Below are positions 1 through 7,128 of a DNA stretch of 11,712 nucleotides, in pieces. A program made the position numbers and the translations under genes. A model generated the notes under the pieces. The model saw only the letters and a program-made list of their open reading frames with translations. It was not told the DNA's origin and made no database searches. Position 1 is the first letter of the stretch. The number at the start of each line of letters is the position of its first letter. Source of the DNA: CAZHOV01 sp964534315 (GTDB lineage Bacteria; Bacteroidota; Bacteroidia; Chitinophagales; Saprospiraceae); assembly GCA_964534315.1 (NCBI GenBank), contig CAZHOV010000180.1, forward strand, positions 1-11,712, written 5' to 3'.

Positions 1-29
1 TTTTAACGAAGAATAAGTCCAAAAGTCGC

Positions 30-116
30 TCAATTTAATATGTGATTTAATTTGATTTGCCGCTTATACCGGGCTATACGCCTTTTATCCCTCCAGGATA
101 AATCAAGTAATGCCAT
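30..116 (-). CDS. Possible 28-residue basic small protein (weak)
   Basis: A short reading frame starts with ATG nine bases after the stop of the preceding minus-strand gene and ends at TGA. The leader just before it is A/G-rich (AAAAGAAG), which would suit translation. The product begins MALLDLSWRDKRRIARYKRQ and is strongly basic. I recognise no family. It could be a real small protein, the leftover start of a degraded gene, or chance. Only its closeness to the upstream stop and its composition support it. Confidence 0.15.
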   Translation of the reverse strand: MALLDLSWRDKRRIARYKRQIKLNHILN

Positions 117-125
117 CTTCTTTTG

Positions 126-1046
126 TTATTCCATACCGTACTTTTTCTTTACTTTTTCCCTTATACTTTCTTCCGCTATAGGTTTTCCTACCTGACTTCC
201 AAAAATTTGATAGCCGTATTGTTGAAGGTAGAGCCTGTCAATCAGCAGTTTTAAAGCTACTTCATCTAGTTTTCCCTTCTGCACTTCTTCAAATATGACG
301 GGCAGGTATTTATCCATCATTTCTTTATTGGAATGCTGTATAACGCTCCACATCGTTGTTTCAAACTCTTTACCGACAAGGTCTCTGCCTATATAGGTTT
401 GATATTTTGTGTAGAGTTTTTCTATCTTTTCCTGATTAGCCTTATCCAGTGGGGTTTGTTTGGACCAATCGACAGGTTTATTCATCCGGTATCGCTGATC
501 ATCTTTATAGATTTGATAAATGGTTTGGACTAACCTGCTATCCAAATCATATTCCTTGCAATATTCAGCAATATTGATTGGGTCTTCTTCCTGCGCCTGA
601 TAGGTTCCGCATTTAGCGACAAAAGGATAATAGATTTCCGGGATAGCCTCTGCAATACTATTACCTCCTAATGATTTGATGTAAGCACAAATGGACTGTG
701 GTCCCATTTCAATAGCCTTTTTAAAGGCGAGTTCAATATGCTCTTTGGGCTCGCCCAAGTTGAGGAAAGCCATCGTTACATTCCAGTAATCCGCCTCATT
801 AAAGTTTTGGGGATTATTTTTTACAGCTGCTTTTGTTTCATCTAGAAAGAAGACGCCTTTGTTAAAGTCTTCTTCGGAGACCGAAGCTCTTCTGTGAGGT
901 TGATACTTCAGGACTTGTTGCTCGAAGCCCGTTTCCGAAAAGGCATTAGAAGTAGTTTGAGAATGGGAGGTTGAAAAGAAACAAAAAGAGAATAGCAGGA
1001 CAAAAATAAAACTGATCAATTCAGATTGGAGTTTATGGATAGTCAT
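126..1046 (-). CDS. Exported protein with DUF6624-like C-terminal region
   Basis: This 306-residue protein has an N-terminal signal sequence: a short polar start, a hydrophobic stretch at about residues 11-25 and a likely cleavage after SHSQ (residue 30). It is therefore probably periplasmic or secreted. The middle (about 55-150) is helical and may hold TPR-like repeats. The C-terminal part (about 165-290) carries the spaced pattern DDQRYR (182-187), W233, QH (237-238), DR (270-271) and YQIFGSQ (279-285). I recall this as the signature of the DUF6624 family, usually with a terminal YGTQ; the assignment is from memory. No enzymatic function is known to me, although the conserved Q, H, D and R could form an active site. 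It is the last minus-strand gene of the cluster, 115 nt beyond the MATE gene, and has its own promoter-like sequence, so it may be transcribed independently. Confidence 0.75.
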   Translation of the reverse strand: MTIHKLQSELISFIFVLLFSFCFFSTSHSQTTSNAFSETGFEQQVLKYQPHRRASVSEEDFNKGVFFLDETKAAVKNNPQNFNEADYWNVTMAFLNLGEPKEHIELAFKKAIEMGPQSICAYIKSLGGNSIAEAIPEIYYPFVAKCGTYQAQEEDPINIAEYCKEYDLDSRLVQTIYQIYKDDQRYRMNKPVDWSKQTPLDKANQEKIEKLYTKYQTYIGRDLVGKEFETTMWSVIQHSNKEMMDKYLPVIFEEVQKGKLDEVALKLLIDRLYLQQYGYQIFGSQVGKPIAEESIREKVKKKYGME

Positions 1047-1069
1047 AGTCTATTAAGTTGAAGGCGTTT

Positions 1070-1101
1070 AAAATTTACAGGTATTAAATAGAAATTGGCA
1101 A
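1070..1101 (-). promoter_or_regulatory. Candidate Bacteroidota-type promoter for the exported DUF6624-like gene
   Basis: Read on the minus strand, TTG (1101-1099) is followed after 21 bases by TAAATTTT (1077-1070). The known Bacteroidota consensus is TTTG near -33 and TANNTTTG near -7, so the downstream element matches seven of eight positions and the spacing is right. Transcription would begin roughly 16-20 nt before the ATG at 1046. A/T-rich DNA makes chance matches common. Confidence 0.3.
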
Positions 1102-1161
1102 GGGGATATTATCTGACAGCGGGAAAGACAGTTAAAAAATGAAGACGTTGCGTGATGGTGG

Positions 1162-2499
1162 TTACACTTTAAGCTTATACCATTTTTTGGATTTGATAAA
1201 ATAGAAGGAAAAAAGGAGGATGGCTATCCAGTAGAATGCTTCTGCTGCCCATGCCCAGGGAAGACCTCCGTTGGTATAGTTGATAACAGTGTATATATAA
1301 ATTAGATAACCGACCGCACAACCTGTTTGAAGTTTTAATCCGTAAAAGGTAGCTCCCGTTCCGGCAAGGCCGTTGAAGAATATAGCACCTACAGAGAAGA
1401 CCAACAAAATGATAAGCAGTATAAAAAAGATAGGCTGAGCATCCTGGATGAGGGAAAGATCGCTTGATCCAAGAAGCGGATACAATAACTGTTGTGGGAA
1501 AATAACAACGGGCAGACTGATCAGTAAGGTTGTCACGAGGCTCATTTTTGACGTTTTTAGGATAACCGTCATCACTTTGTAGCGCTTTGCCTGTCCGATC
1601 ATGTTACTTACTAAGGTATTGATACCTGAAGAAAACCCCCAGCATGGAATGGACAACACCAAATAAACCATTCGTATCAGGTTGGTGATGGCTAGTTCCC
1701 GCTCCCCCAGGTCTTCAACAAAACTGAAAAAGACAAACCAACTACCAATCCCTACAACGGCCTGTGCTACTACCGGAAAAGCCAGTTTTTGCTGTTTCTT
1801 GATCAGTTCGATATCCAGTTTTGGTAGAGAGAAAAGGTTATATTTTTGAGATTTCTTATCCCAAAAAATATACAGGACGAAGATAATAAAGGCTGAAATT
1901 TCAGCTATCGTACTTGCCAGCCCGGCACCTGCGATGCCCATCTCGGGTAGCCCCCATTTACCAAAGATCAATCCATAATTGAGTACGATATTGACCGTAG
2001 CCAGAATAAGGGTATCAATAATGATAAAAAAGGTTCTTGCTACGCCCGTATACAAGGCAATAATAGCTACCCCTGCATAGGCAAAAAAGACGCCATAAGC
2101 CCGATAGTCGAGATATTCGAGGCTTTTGGTATAGATTATGGGAGAATCGACAAATAAGGAGAAGAAATACTGGCAGCCGAACTTCATGAAGGCGAACATA
2201 AAGAGGGAAAGAAAGAGTTCAAAATAGACCATCATATAGAATGTCCGACCTACTTCGGAATATTCGAGTTCGCCCATTCGACGGGCGATCATAATCTGGC
2301 CGCCTTTAGAAAAACCATATCCGATAGCTGCAATGATCATATAGAAAACACCAACAAAACCAATAGCTGCAAAATCTCCTTCACTAAGGTGATATAAAAA
2401 CACCGAGTCAGATAAGGCTACGACATTTTGCACGGCACTTCCCAGCATTATGGGAGTGGATATTGCCAATATTCTTTTGTATGATATTTCTAATTGCAT
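1162..2499 (-). CDS. MATE-family multidrug/metabolite exporter
   Basis: This 445-residue integral inner-membrane protein has about 12 hydrophobic segments, the normal length for the MATE family of Na+- or H+-driven antiporters. Family-typical stretches include the first-helix region TPIMLGSAVQ with D31 in LSDSVFL, and the loop after helix 5/6 reading NYGLIFGKWGLP then GIAGAGLAST (residues 174-197). The second half repeats the fold, with GLAGTGATFYGLKLQ at 377-391 as the related element. The cargo cannot be read from the sequence. The gene starts 15 nt after ribB on the same strand, with AGGGG just before the ATG, so the two are very likely co-transcribed. Because one characterised MATE protein (Bfe of Shewanella) exports flavin, a flavin or precursor cargo is possible. 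A general drug-efflux role is the conservative alternative. Confidence 0.92.
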   Translation of the reverse strand: MQLEISYKRILAISTPIMLGSAVQNVVALSDSVFLYHLSEGDFAAIGFVGVFYMIIAAIGYGFSKGGQIMIARRMGELEYSEVGRTFYMMVYFELFLSLFMFAFMKFGCQYFFSLFVDSPIIYTKSLEYLDYRAYGVFFAYAGVAIIALYTGVARTFFIIIDTLILATVNIVLNYGLIFGKWGLPEMGIAGAGLASTIAEISAFIIFVLYIFWDKKSQKYNLFSLPKLDIELIKKQQKLAFPVVAQAVVGIGSWFVFFSFVEDLGERELAITNLIRMVYLVLSIPCWGFSSGINTLVSNMIGQAKRYKVMTVILKTSKMSLVTTLLISLPVVIFPQQLLYPLLGSSDLSLIQDAQPIFFILLIILLVFSVGAIFFNGLAGTGATFYGLKLQTGCAVGYLIYIYTVINYTNGGLPWAWAAEAFYWIAILLFSFYFIKSKKWYKLKV

Positions 2500-2514
2500 T
2501 CCCCTACTATCCCC

Positions 2515-3630
2515 TTACACGAGTTGTATATTTTCAGTTATTTCCAATCCATATCCTATTAATCCGATTCGTTTTTTTGGATTGTTGGTTACTAAACGGA
2601 TCTTTCTAATACCGAGATCTCTAATAATTTGAGCACCGATTCCGAAATCCCGTTGTTCCATCGGAGCAATGTTATCGCGCTGTCCGTTTCCTTTTTTAAG
2701 GTTATTGAGAAAAGTTAGAATAGAGGGATCTTTTTCAGCATGCCGCATAAATAGAAGGAGTCCTTCTCCTTCTTTCCCGATCAATTCCAGGCTTTTCTGA
2801 AAAGAATTATCCATGTCTTTTCCAATAAACCCGAGCAGGTCTACGGCTTCATTAGACGAGTGGACTCTTACGAGTGCCGGTTTGTCTTCATCCCAGGTGC
2901 CTAGCCTGAAGGCCAGATGGATATCATTTGATGTTAGTTGTTTGTAAGCGATTATTTGAAAGGTGCCAAATTTGGTTTCAAATGGTACGGTATATTCCCG
3001 TTTGATCAGGCGTTCATTCCGCATTCGGTAGGCGACGAGGTCTTTAATGGCAATAACTTTGAGATCGTGTTTTTTAGCGAGCCTTAGAAGTTGAGGTAGC
3101 CGTGCCATAGTACCGTCCTCATTCAGGATTTCGACTAACACGCCGGCGGGATAGAAGCCTGCAAGACGGGCCAGATCGATCGCCGCTTCGGTATGTCCGG
3201 TTCTTCTGAGGACCCCGCCTGATTTTGCTCTGAGCGGGAAGATATGTCCCGGACGCGCATAATCTGTAGGTTTGGTAGCTGGATCCACTATCTTGCGAAT
3301 CCCGGTCGCCCGGTCATGGGCGGAGATCCCGGTCGTACAGCCGTGCCCGATCAAATCAATAGAGACCGTAAAGGCGGTCTCATGAAGAGCCGTGTTGTTA
3401 TTGACCATCATGGGAAGGTCCAACTCGTCGGCGCGTTTTTCATCAATGGGAGTGCAAATAAGCCCTCGCCCATGAGTTGCCATAAAGTTGATAATTTCGG
3501 GCGTGATCACCTCTGCGGCGCAGATAAAATCGCCCTCATTTTCGCGATCTTCGTCATCTACGACAATAATCACTTTGCCGGCTTTGATATCGGCAATGGC
3601 TTCTTCTATAGAGTTCAGTTTATCTTTCAT
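2515..3630 (-). CDS. ribB: 3,4-dihydroxy-2-butanone 4-phosphate synthase with degenerate GTP cyclohydrolase II domain (RibBA-type)
   Basis: The 371-residue protein has RibBA architecture. Residues 1-205 form an intact DHBP synthase, which converts ribulose 5-phosphate to formate and the four-carbon precursor of riboflavin. Visible motifs are DDEDRENEGD (25-34), GRGLICTP (54-61), HGCTTGISAHDRA (96-108), RPGHIFPL (126-133), RRTGHTEAA (142-150) and NEDGTMAR (170-177). Residues 210-371 align with GTP cyclohydrolase II, but the three zinc cysteines of the usual SEC-LTGD...RCDC segment fall on N260, K271 and M273. The QEGRGIGL loop is replaced by HAEKDPSI and a following stretch is shortened. R327 (in RDFGIGAQ) and the TNNPKK motif (348-353) remain. 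The second half therefore probably lacks cyclohydrolase activity and may be structural or regulatory; a separate ribA would be expected elsewhere. It lies between the GT2 gene (83 nt) and the MATE gene (15 nt). Confidence 0.93.
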   Translation of the reverse strand: MKDKLNSIEEAIADIKAGKVIIVVDDEDRENEGDFICAAEVITPEIINFMATHGRGLICTPIDEKRADELDLPMMVNNNTALHETAFTVSIDLIGHGCTTGISAHDRATGIRKIVDPATKPTDYARPGHIFPLRAKSGGVLRRTGHTEAAIDLARLAGFYPAGVLVEILNEDGTMARLPQLLRLAKKHDLKVIAIKDLVAYRMRNERLIKREYTVPFETKFGTFQIIAYKQLTSNDIHLAFRLGTWDEDKPALVRVHSSNEAVDLLGFIGKDMDNSFQKSLELIGKEGEGLLLFMRHAEKDPSILTFLNNLKKGNGQRDNIAPMEQRDFGIGAQIIRDLGIRKIRLVTNNPKKRIGLIGYGLEITENIQLV

Positions 3631-3641
3631 ACCTAAAAGAA

Positions 3642-3670
3642 TTCAATTTTATATGCACAACAAAATTGAA
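3642..3670 (-). promoter_or_regulatory. 9-bp perfect inverted repeat in the ribB leader
   Basis: TTCAATTTT (3642-3650) and AAAATTGAA (3662-3670) are perfect reverse complements separated by 11 bases. In the minus-strand transcript this hairpin would end 11 nt before the ribB ATG, directly ahead of a weak AGG ribosome-binding element. It may be a protein operator, an mRNA structure affecting ribB translation, or a weak end to the upstream glycosyltransferase transcript. It has only one G/C pair per arm, so the hairpin would be unstable. No FMN-riboswitch-like sequence is seen. Confidence 0.35.
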
Positions 3671-3713
3671 GAGAATCTGGTTATCCGAAAACAACCTTTA
3701 TTTAATATTCAGT

Positions 3714-4904
3714 TTATTTATTCCGCTCAGGTGGTTGCCAGGCGTTGGTTTTCACACCTCCGACATATTTAATAAATCCTCTGATCAGTGCAATATTCAT
3801 GGCAAGGAAATACGTAACATACCTAAGAACACCAATATACACTGAAAACTGTTTTAGCAAATAATCGAGAAGCGGGACGGCCAAAAGTAAAAAGGATTCT
3901 CCAATAAATAAAAATAAATAAAGAAAGTTACCTTCCCATAGGCCGAGATAAGCAGCAATCAACCACGAAAGAATAATGAGAAAAGGACCAAACCAGCGTA
4001 AAACTTTGTGGGAGAAAAAGGTAAATGCAACGGGTGAAGTGATATTTAGTAAGGTATTTTTATAGACGGAAAGATTTTGAAAATTACCCGCAGAAATGCG
4101 AACTTTTCGCTTAAATTCCTCAAAAACCGAACTGGGTACATCTTCGTACACGATCGCCCGGGGCTCCAGGATCGCTTTTTTACCTTTAGTAAGGATATGC
4201 ATACTCAGATAAAAATCCTCCATCAAAAAATTAGGAGGATTCTGGATGTAATCTTCCGTTCGCACAGCATGACAACCTCCAAACGCACCCATCATACAAC
4301 CCCAAATAATCCCTTCCAGGTATTTGATCTTGGTTTCGCGCTTGATATAGCCTTCTTCCTGATAGGAAATACCTTCTTTTTCCATTCCCTTGTTTAAGAA
4401 ATTGGCTCCCACCTGGGCAATAGCAGCATTCTTAAAATGTTTTACTAAATGAAAAATGGTATCTTCCTGAAAGAGGACATTCGCATCAGTAAAAATACAG
4501 ATCTCTCCTTCCGCCTGGGGTTGGAGCTGGTTGAGAATATTAGCTTTCCCCTGTCTGTTTTTAAAGACCTGAAGTTTGATCTGAGGATATTTTTTCTGGA
4601 GCTTATGAATGATCTCATGCGACTGGTCAGTCGAATTATCTGAACCAATCAGATAGGTGATCTTTTCTAGTGGATAAGTGGTTTTAAAAACGCTTTCCAG
4701 TTTTTCTCCAATCACCTTTTCTTCGTTATAAACAGCTGTAATAAAGGTTACAGTAGGCAGATCAGTATCTGTAAGATGATATACGTCGGTATTTATTCGC
4801 TTATTTCTACCTAAAATATTTAATAAGAACGGATAAATGACATAGGAATAGAAAATAGCAATAACGCAGAGCCAGAAAATTACTTGTAATATAATTGATA
4901 CCAT
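3714..4904 (-). CDS. Membrane-bound family 2 glycosyltransferase (BcsA/HAS-like)
   Basis: The 396-residue protein starts with one transmembrane helix (about 5-30), followed by a cytoplasmic GT-A catalytic domain (about 50-285). A C-terminal membrane part has about three helices (300-320, 328-348, 356-378). Catalytic-type motifs are visible: TAVYNEE (56-62), SDNSTD (88-93), the metal-binding DXD-like FTDAN (138-142), MED (228-230, the likely catalytic base) and RKVRISAGNFQ (266-276) in place of the QxxRW motif of cellulose and hyaluronan synthases. This layout is typical of processive or lipid-linked sugar transferases in polysaccharide synthesis; sugar donor and product cannot be told. Translation looks coupled to the upstream glycosyltransferase: its ATG lies one base after that gene's TAA. 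AGAGG (4914-4910) sits five bases before the ATG, inside the upstream gene's end, an unusually clear Shine-Dalgarno for this window. Confidence 0.9.
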   Translation of the reverse strand: MVSIILQVIFWLCVIAIFYSYVIYPFLLNILGRNKRINTDVYHLTDTDLPTVTFITAVYNEEKVIGEKLESVFKTTYPLEKITYLIGSDNSTDQSHEIIHKLQKKYPQIKLQVFKNRQGKANILNQLQPQAEGEICIFTDANVLFQEDTIFHLVKHFKNAAIAQVGANFLNKGMEKEGISYQEEGYIKRETKIKYLEGIIWGCMMGAFGGCHAVRTEDYIQNPPNFLMEDFYLSMHILTKGKKAILEPRAIVYEDVPSSVFEEFKRKVRISAGNFQNLSVYKNTLLNITSPVAFTFFSHKVLRWFGPFLIILSWLIAAYLGLWEGNFLYLFLFIGESFLLLAVPLLDYLLKQFSVYIGVLRYVTYFLAMNIALIRGFIKYVGGVKTNAWQPPERNK

Positions 4905-4905
4905 C

Positions 4906-6135
4906 TTAACCTCTTGAAGCCGTAAGTGCTGGTTTTGAAGTTCTAATTTTTTTATAAAAGGTTATCAATTCGTTACCGATTGATAAATTATTGAAATGTT
5001 CTTCTGCAAATTTAGCTGCCTGTAGACCTACCGCATCGAAAAAACGTTTATTTTCAACGCAATGAGTAATGGCTTCGATGAATTCATTTGCGGTGTCTGC
5101 ATAAAGAATTTCCTCTCCATGTTTAGCTTTTATTCCTTCTGCTCCTATTTTGGTACTGACCACAGTCTTCCCAAGGGTCATGGCTTCGATGATCTTTATC
5201 CGCAATCCGCTTCCAGAGCGAAGAGGTACGATCATAATAGCTTTTGAATTCATAAAATCAACAGCATCATCTACTTCTCCTAACACACGGACTCCCTTTT
5301 GATTTAGTTTAAAATATTTCGCTGGCGTATTCCGGCCAGCAATATAGAACTTTAATTCCGGAAACCGATGAAATAGCGTAGGCCAAACATCTTTTAAAAA
5401 CCAGTCAATACCCTCTTGATTGGGCATCCAGTCAAGAGCGCCGAGATGAAAAACGCTTGGAAATTCAATGGGTTCGCGATCCATGACCAGTTTACACTCA
5501 TTTATCCCGGTTAAAGCCACATGCATAGGAAGTTTACACCCCAATTGCTTAAAGTAGGCAGCATCTTTATCTGAAATAGGGATCATGGCGTCGTAGTCAT
5601 TCAAGTGCTGAATTTCAAATTTCTTCATGCGCTTCGCTAACAATCCTAGATACTGTTTTTTCAGTGGATTCCGTTCAATAAGCGCCATCCTTTCCCAAAT
5701 TTCAAACTCTACATTATGGGCTCTCATCACCACCGGCACCTTGGTAAATGTTCTGATCGCTTCTACATAAGGAGCTAGAAAAAGGCCTTCAAGCTGAATC
5801 AAATCAAACTTTTGTCGCTTAATCAACCACTTGAGTTTGGTTATGAATTCCTTACAGTAAAATCGCTGAATATTGTAAGATTTCTTGGAAAACAGATTGA
5901 AAAAAGCATGATGTGCCTTTATATCTGTGTTTAGGTAAACATCGTGGTAGGTAGCTAAAGCAGCTAATTCAGGAGGAAGCGACTTCGTATCGTAAAAGTG
6001 TTTCTTTGTATTTATAGCCAGTACGGTCACCTCGTGGCCTAAGTCTGAAAAGGCTTTGGTTAAGCTATTGATAGCGATGATCTCGCCATCTTTCGGAGGC
6101 CACGGAAACTTTTTACAAACTTGTAATATCTTCAT
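4906..6135 (-). CDS. Glycosyltransferase, GT-B fold (group 1 / GT4-like)
   Basis: The 409-residue soluble protein has the GT-B two-domain layout. The N-terminal acceptor domain starts MKILQVCKKFPWPP and includes GHEVTVLA (33-40) and RAHNVEFEIWERM (138-150). The donor domain has HLGALDWMPNQEGIDWFL (230-247), FYIAGRN (263-269) and the nucleotide-sugar-binding element PLRSGSGLRIKIIEAMTLGK (304-323), in which E317 occupies the conserved EX7E-type position. Such enzymes move a sugar from a nucleotide donor to a glycan or lipid acceptor in the cytoplasm. It is the first gene of the leftward unit and is followed after one base by the GT2 gene, so the two probably act on the same product. No polymerase, flippase or export genes are nearby, so this is not a full capsule or O-antigen cluster. 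No Shine-Dalgarno is visible before its ATG. Confidence 0.9.
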   Translation of the reverse strand: MKILQVCKKFPWPPKDGEIIAINSLTKAFSDLGHEVTVLAINTKKHFYDTKSLPPELAALATYHDVYLNTDIKAHHAFFNLFSKKSYNIQRFYCKEFITKLKWLIKRQKFDLIQLEGLFLAPYVEAIRTFTKVPVVMRAHNVEFEIWERMALIERNPLKKQYLGLLAKRMKKFEIQHLNDYDAMIPISDKDAAYFKQLGCKLPMHVALTGINECKLVMDREPIEFPSVFHLGALDWMPNQEGIDWFLKDVWPTLFHRFPELKFYIAGRNTPAKYFKLNQKGVRVLGEVDDAVDFMNSKAIMIVPLRSGSGLRIKIIEAMTLGKTVVSTKIGAEGIKAKHGEEILYADTANEFIEAITHCVENKRFFDAVGLQAAKFAEEHFNNLSIGNELITFYKKIRTSKPALTASRG

Positions 6136-6159
6136 GGATCAATTATTAATATTAGATCC
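6136..6159. repeat. Short inverted repeat abutting the glycosyltransferase start codon
   Basis: GGATC (6136-6140) and GATCC (6155-6159) are inverted around 14 A/T bases. On the minus-strand mRNA this would place a five-pair stem directly against the AUG of the GT4-like gene. An 8-bp palindrome, GGAGCTCC (6161-6168), follows at once. Either could be an operator or a translation-limiting structure; both are short enough to be chance. Confidence 0.25.
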
Positions 6160-6200
6160 GGGAGCTCCAACACTCATATATCCCTAAAAAGGACAAATAC

Positions 6201-6234
6201 TTTTACTAGTATTAATCAGTAAATCTTAACTTTG
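6201..6234 (+). promoter_or_regulatory. Candidate Bacteroidota-type promoter for the lolD-like gene
   Basis: TAACTTTG (6227-6234) is an exact match to the Bacteroidota -7 consensus TANNTTTG. It has TTTT (6201-6204) 22 bases upstream in the place of the -33 TTTG. A transcript from here would have a leader of about 125 nt before the ATG at 6365. The leader includes A/T tracts and the palindrome AAACGTTT (6314-6321). The rest of the 229-bp divergent region holds no reading frame that I would support. Confidence 0.35.
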
Positions 6235-6364
6235 GCACTCCCGAGAATCAAAATGATGCGCAAAAATACACTTTTTTATCACTCTCGCTTCTAACATTTT
6301 TTTAACATAAAAAAAACGTTTAAAAAGTGCATATTGCTGCGAAGAGCTAAATAATCGCCTTTAT

Positions 6365-7015
6365 ATGATCGTTGCAAAAAACATAAAAAAAGCTTTTGGC
6401 ACCCTCCAAGTCTTAAAAGGAGTCAACCTGACCATCGAGCAGGGAGAAGTCGTTGCCATCGTCGGAAAGTCAGGAGCTGGGAAAAGTACTTTGCTCCATA
6501 TTTTGGGCACACTCGACCAACCAGACGTTGGGGAAGTCTGGATCAATAACGAATCTGTTTTCACCTACAACCCTAAAAAGATGGCGGCTTTCAGAAACCG
6601 GTCGATTGGATTCATTTTTCAGTTTCACCACCTGCTTCCCGAGTTTAATGCGCTGGAAAATGTGATGATTCCCGCGTTTATCTCCAATGCCAATACACAG
6701 GAAATTAACCGAGAAGCCACCAGGTTACTGAATTATCTCGGTTTGGGCGATCGCCTTACCCACCGCCCCAGCCAATTATCGGGAGGCGAACAGCAACGCG
6801 TAGCAGTTGCCAGAGCATTGATTAACAAACCAACCATTATTCTTGCCGACGAACCCTCCGGCAATCTTGATTCGGCCTCTTCCGAGGAACTGCATAAACT
6901 CATTTTCCAGCTCCGCAAAGATTTTAACCAAACCTTTGTCATCGTCACCCACAACCAAGACCTCGCCAATATGAGCGACCGAAAGGTCGTCATGAAAGAT
7001 GGTGTGGTAGTGTGA
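6365..7015 (+). CDS. lolD: LolD-like ABC transporter ATP-binding protein
   Basis: The 216-residue protein is a complete ABC ATPase without membrane segments: Walker A GKSGAGKST (34-42), Q-loop Q86, signature LSGGEQQRVAVARA (138-151), Walker B and LolD-style extension IILADEPSGNLD (158-169), and H-loop H196. The SGN-LD sequence after Walker B and the length fit the LolD/MacB/FtsE group. LolD powers LolCE, which frees lipoproteins from the inner membrane for LolA to carry to the outer membrane. No LolC/E-type permease is adjacent, so its partner must be elsewhere and the exact substrate remains inferred. An orphan lolD is, to my knowledge, common in Bacteroidota. The start follows an A/T-rich leader with no Shine-Dalgarno. 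The next gene lies 113 nt downstream on the same strand. Confidence 0.85.
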   Translation: MIVAKNIKKAFGTLQVLKGVNLTIEQGEVVAIVGKSGAGKSTLLHILGTLDQPDVGEVWINNESVFTYNPKKMAAFRNRSIGFIFQFHHLLPEFNALENVMIPAFISNANTQEINREATRLLNYLGLGDRLTHRPSQLSGGEQQRVAVARALINKPTIILADEPSGNLDSASSEELHKLIFQLRKDFNQTFVIVTHNQDLANMSDRKVVMKDGVVV

Positions 7016-7128
7016 GAGATGGAAGGATTGAGAAGTTAACATTTTTTAGCAATAGGGTTCTGTTGTTAAGTTGTTCTTTCGTTCCGCTGTTTTTTTTATT
7101 AATATTACAACCTAATTCATTTTGACAG

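Noticed and set aside
3244..3636. Plus-strand frame of 130 codons inside ribB
   Set aside because: It is antisense to the strongly conserved DHBP synthase motifs and shows no protein-like features of its own.
3631..3713. FMN riboswitch before ribB
   Set aside because: Only 83 bases are available, very A/T-rich, and none of the conserved G-rich FMN-riboswitch segments is visible.
6261..6268. Minus-strand TATTTTTG as a promoter for the glycosyltransferase unit
   Set aside because: It matches TANNTTTG exactly, but no TTG or TTTG is found at the right distance upstream and the leader would be about 120 nt, so it is too weak to call.
7016..7128. Rho-independent terminator after the lolD-like gene, because of the run of eight T at 7090-7097
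   Set aside because: No G/C-rich stem of useful length lies directly before the T-run; only weak partial pairing (AGAAGTTAAC with GTTAAGTTGTTCT) is present.
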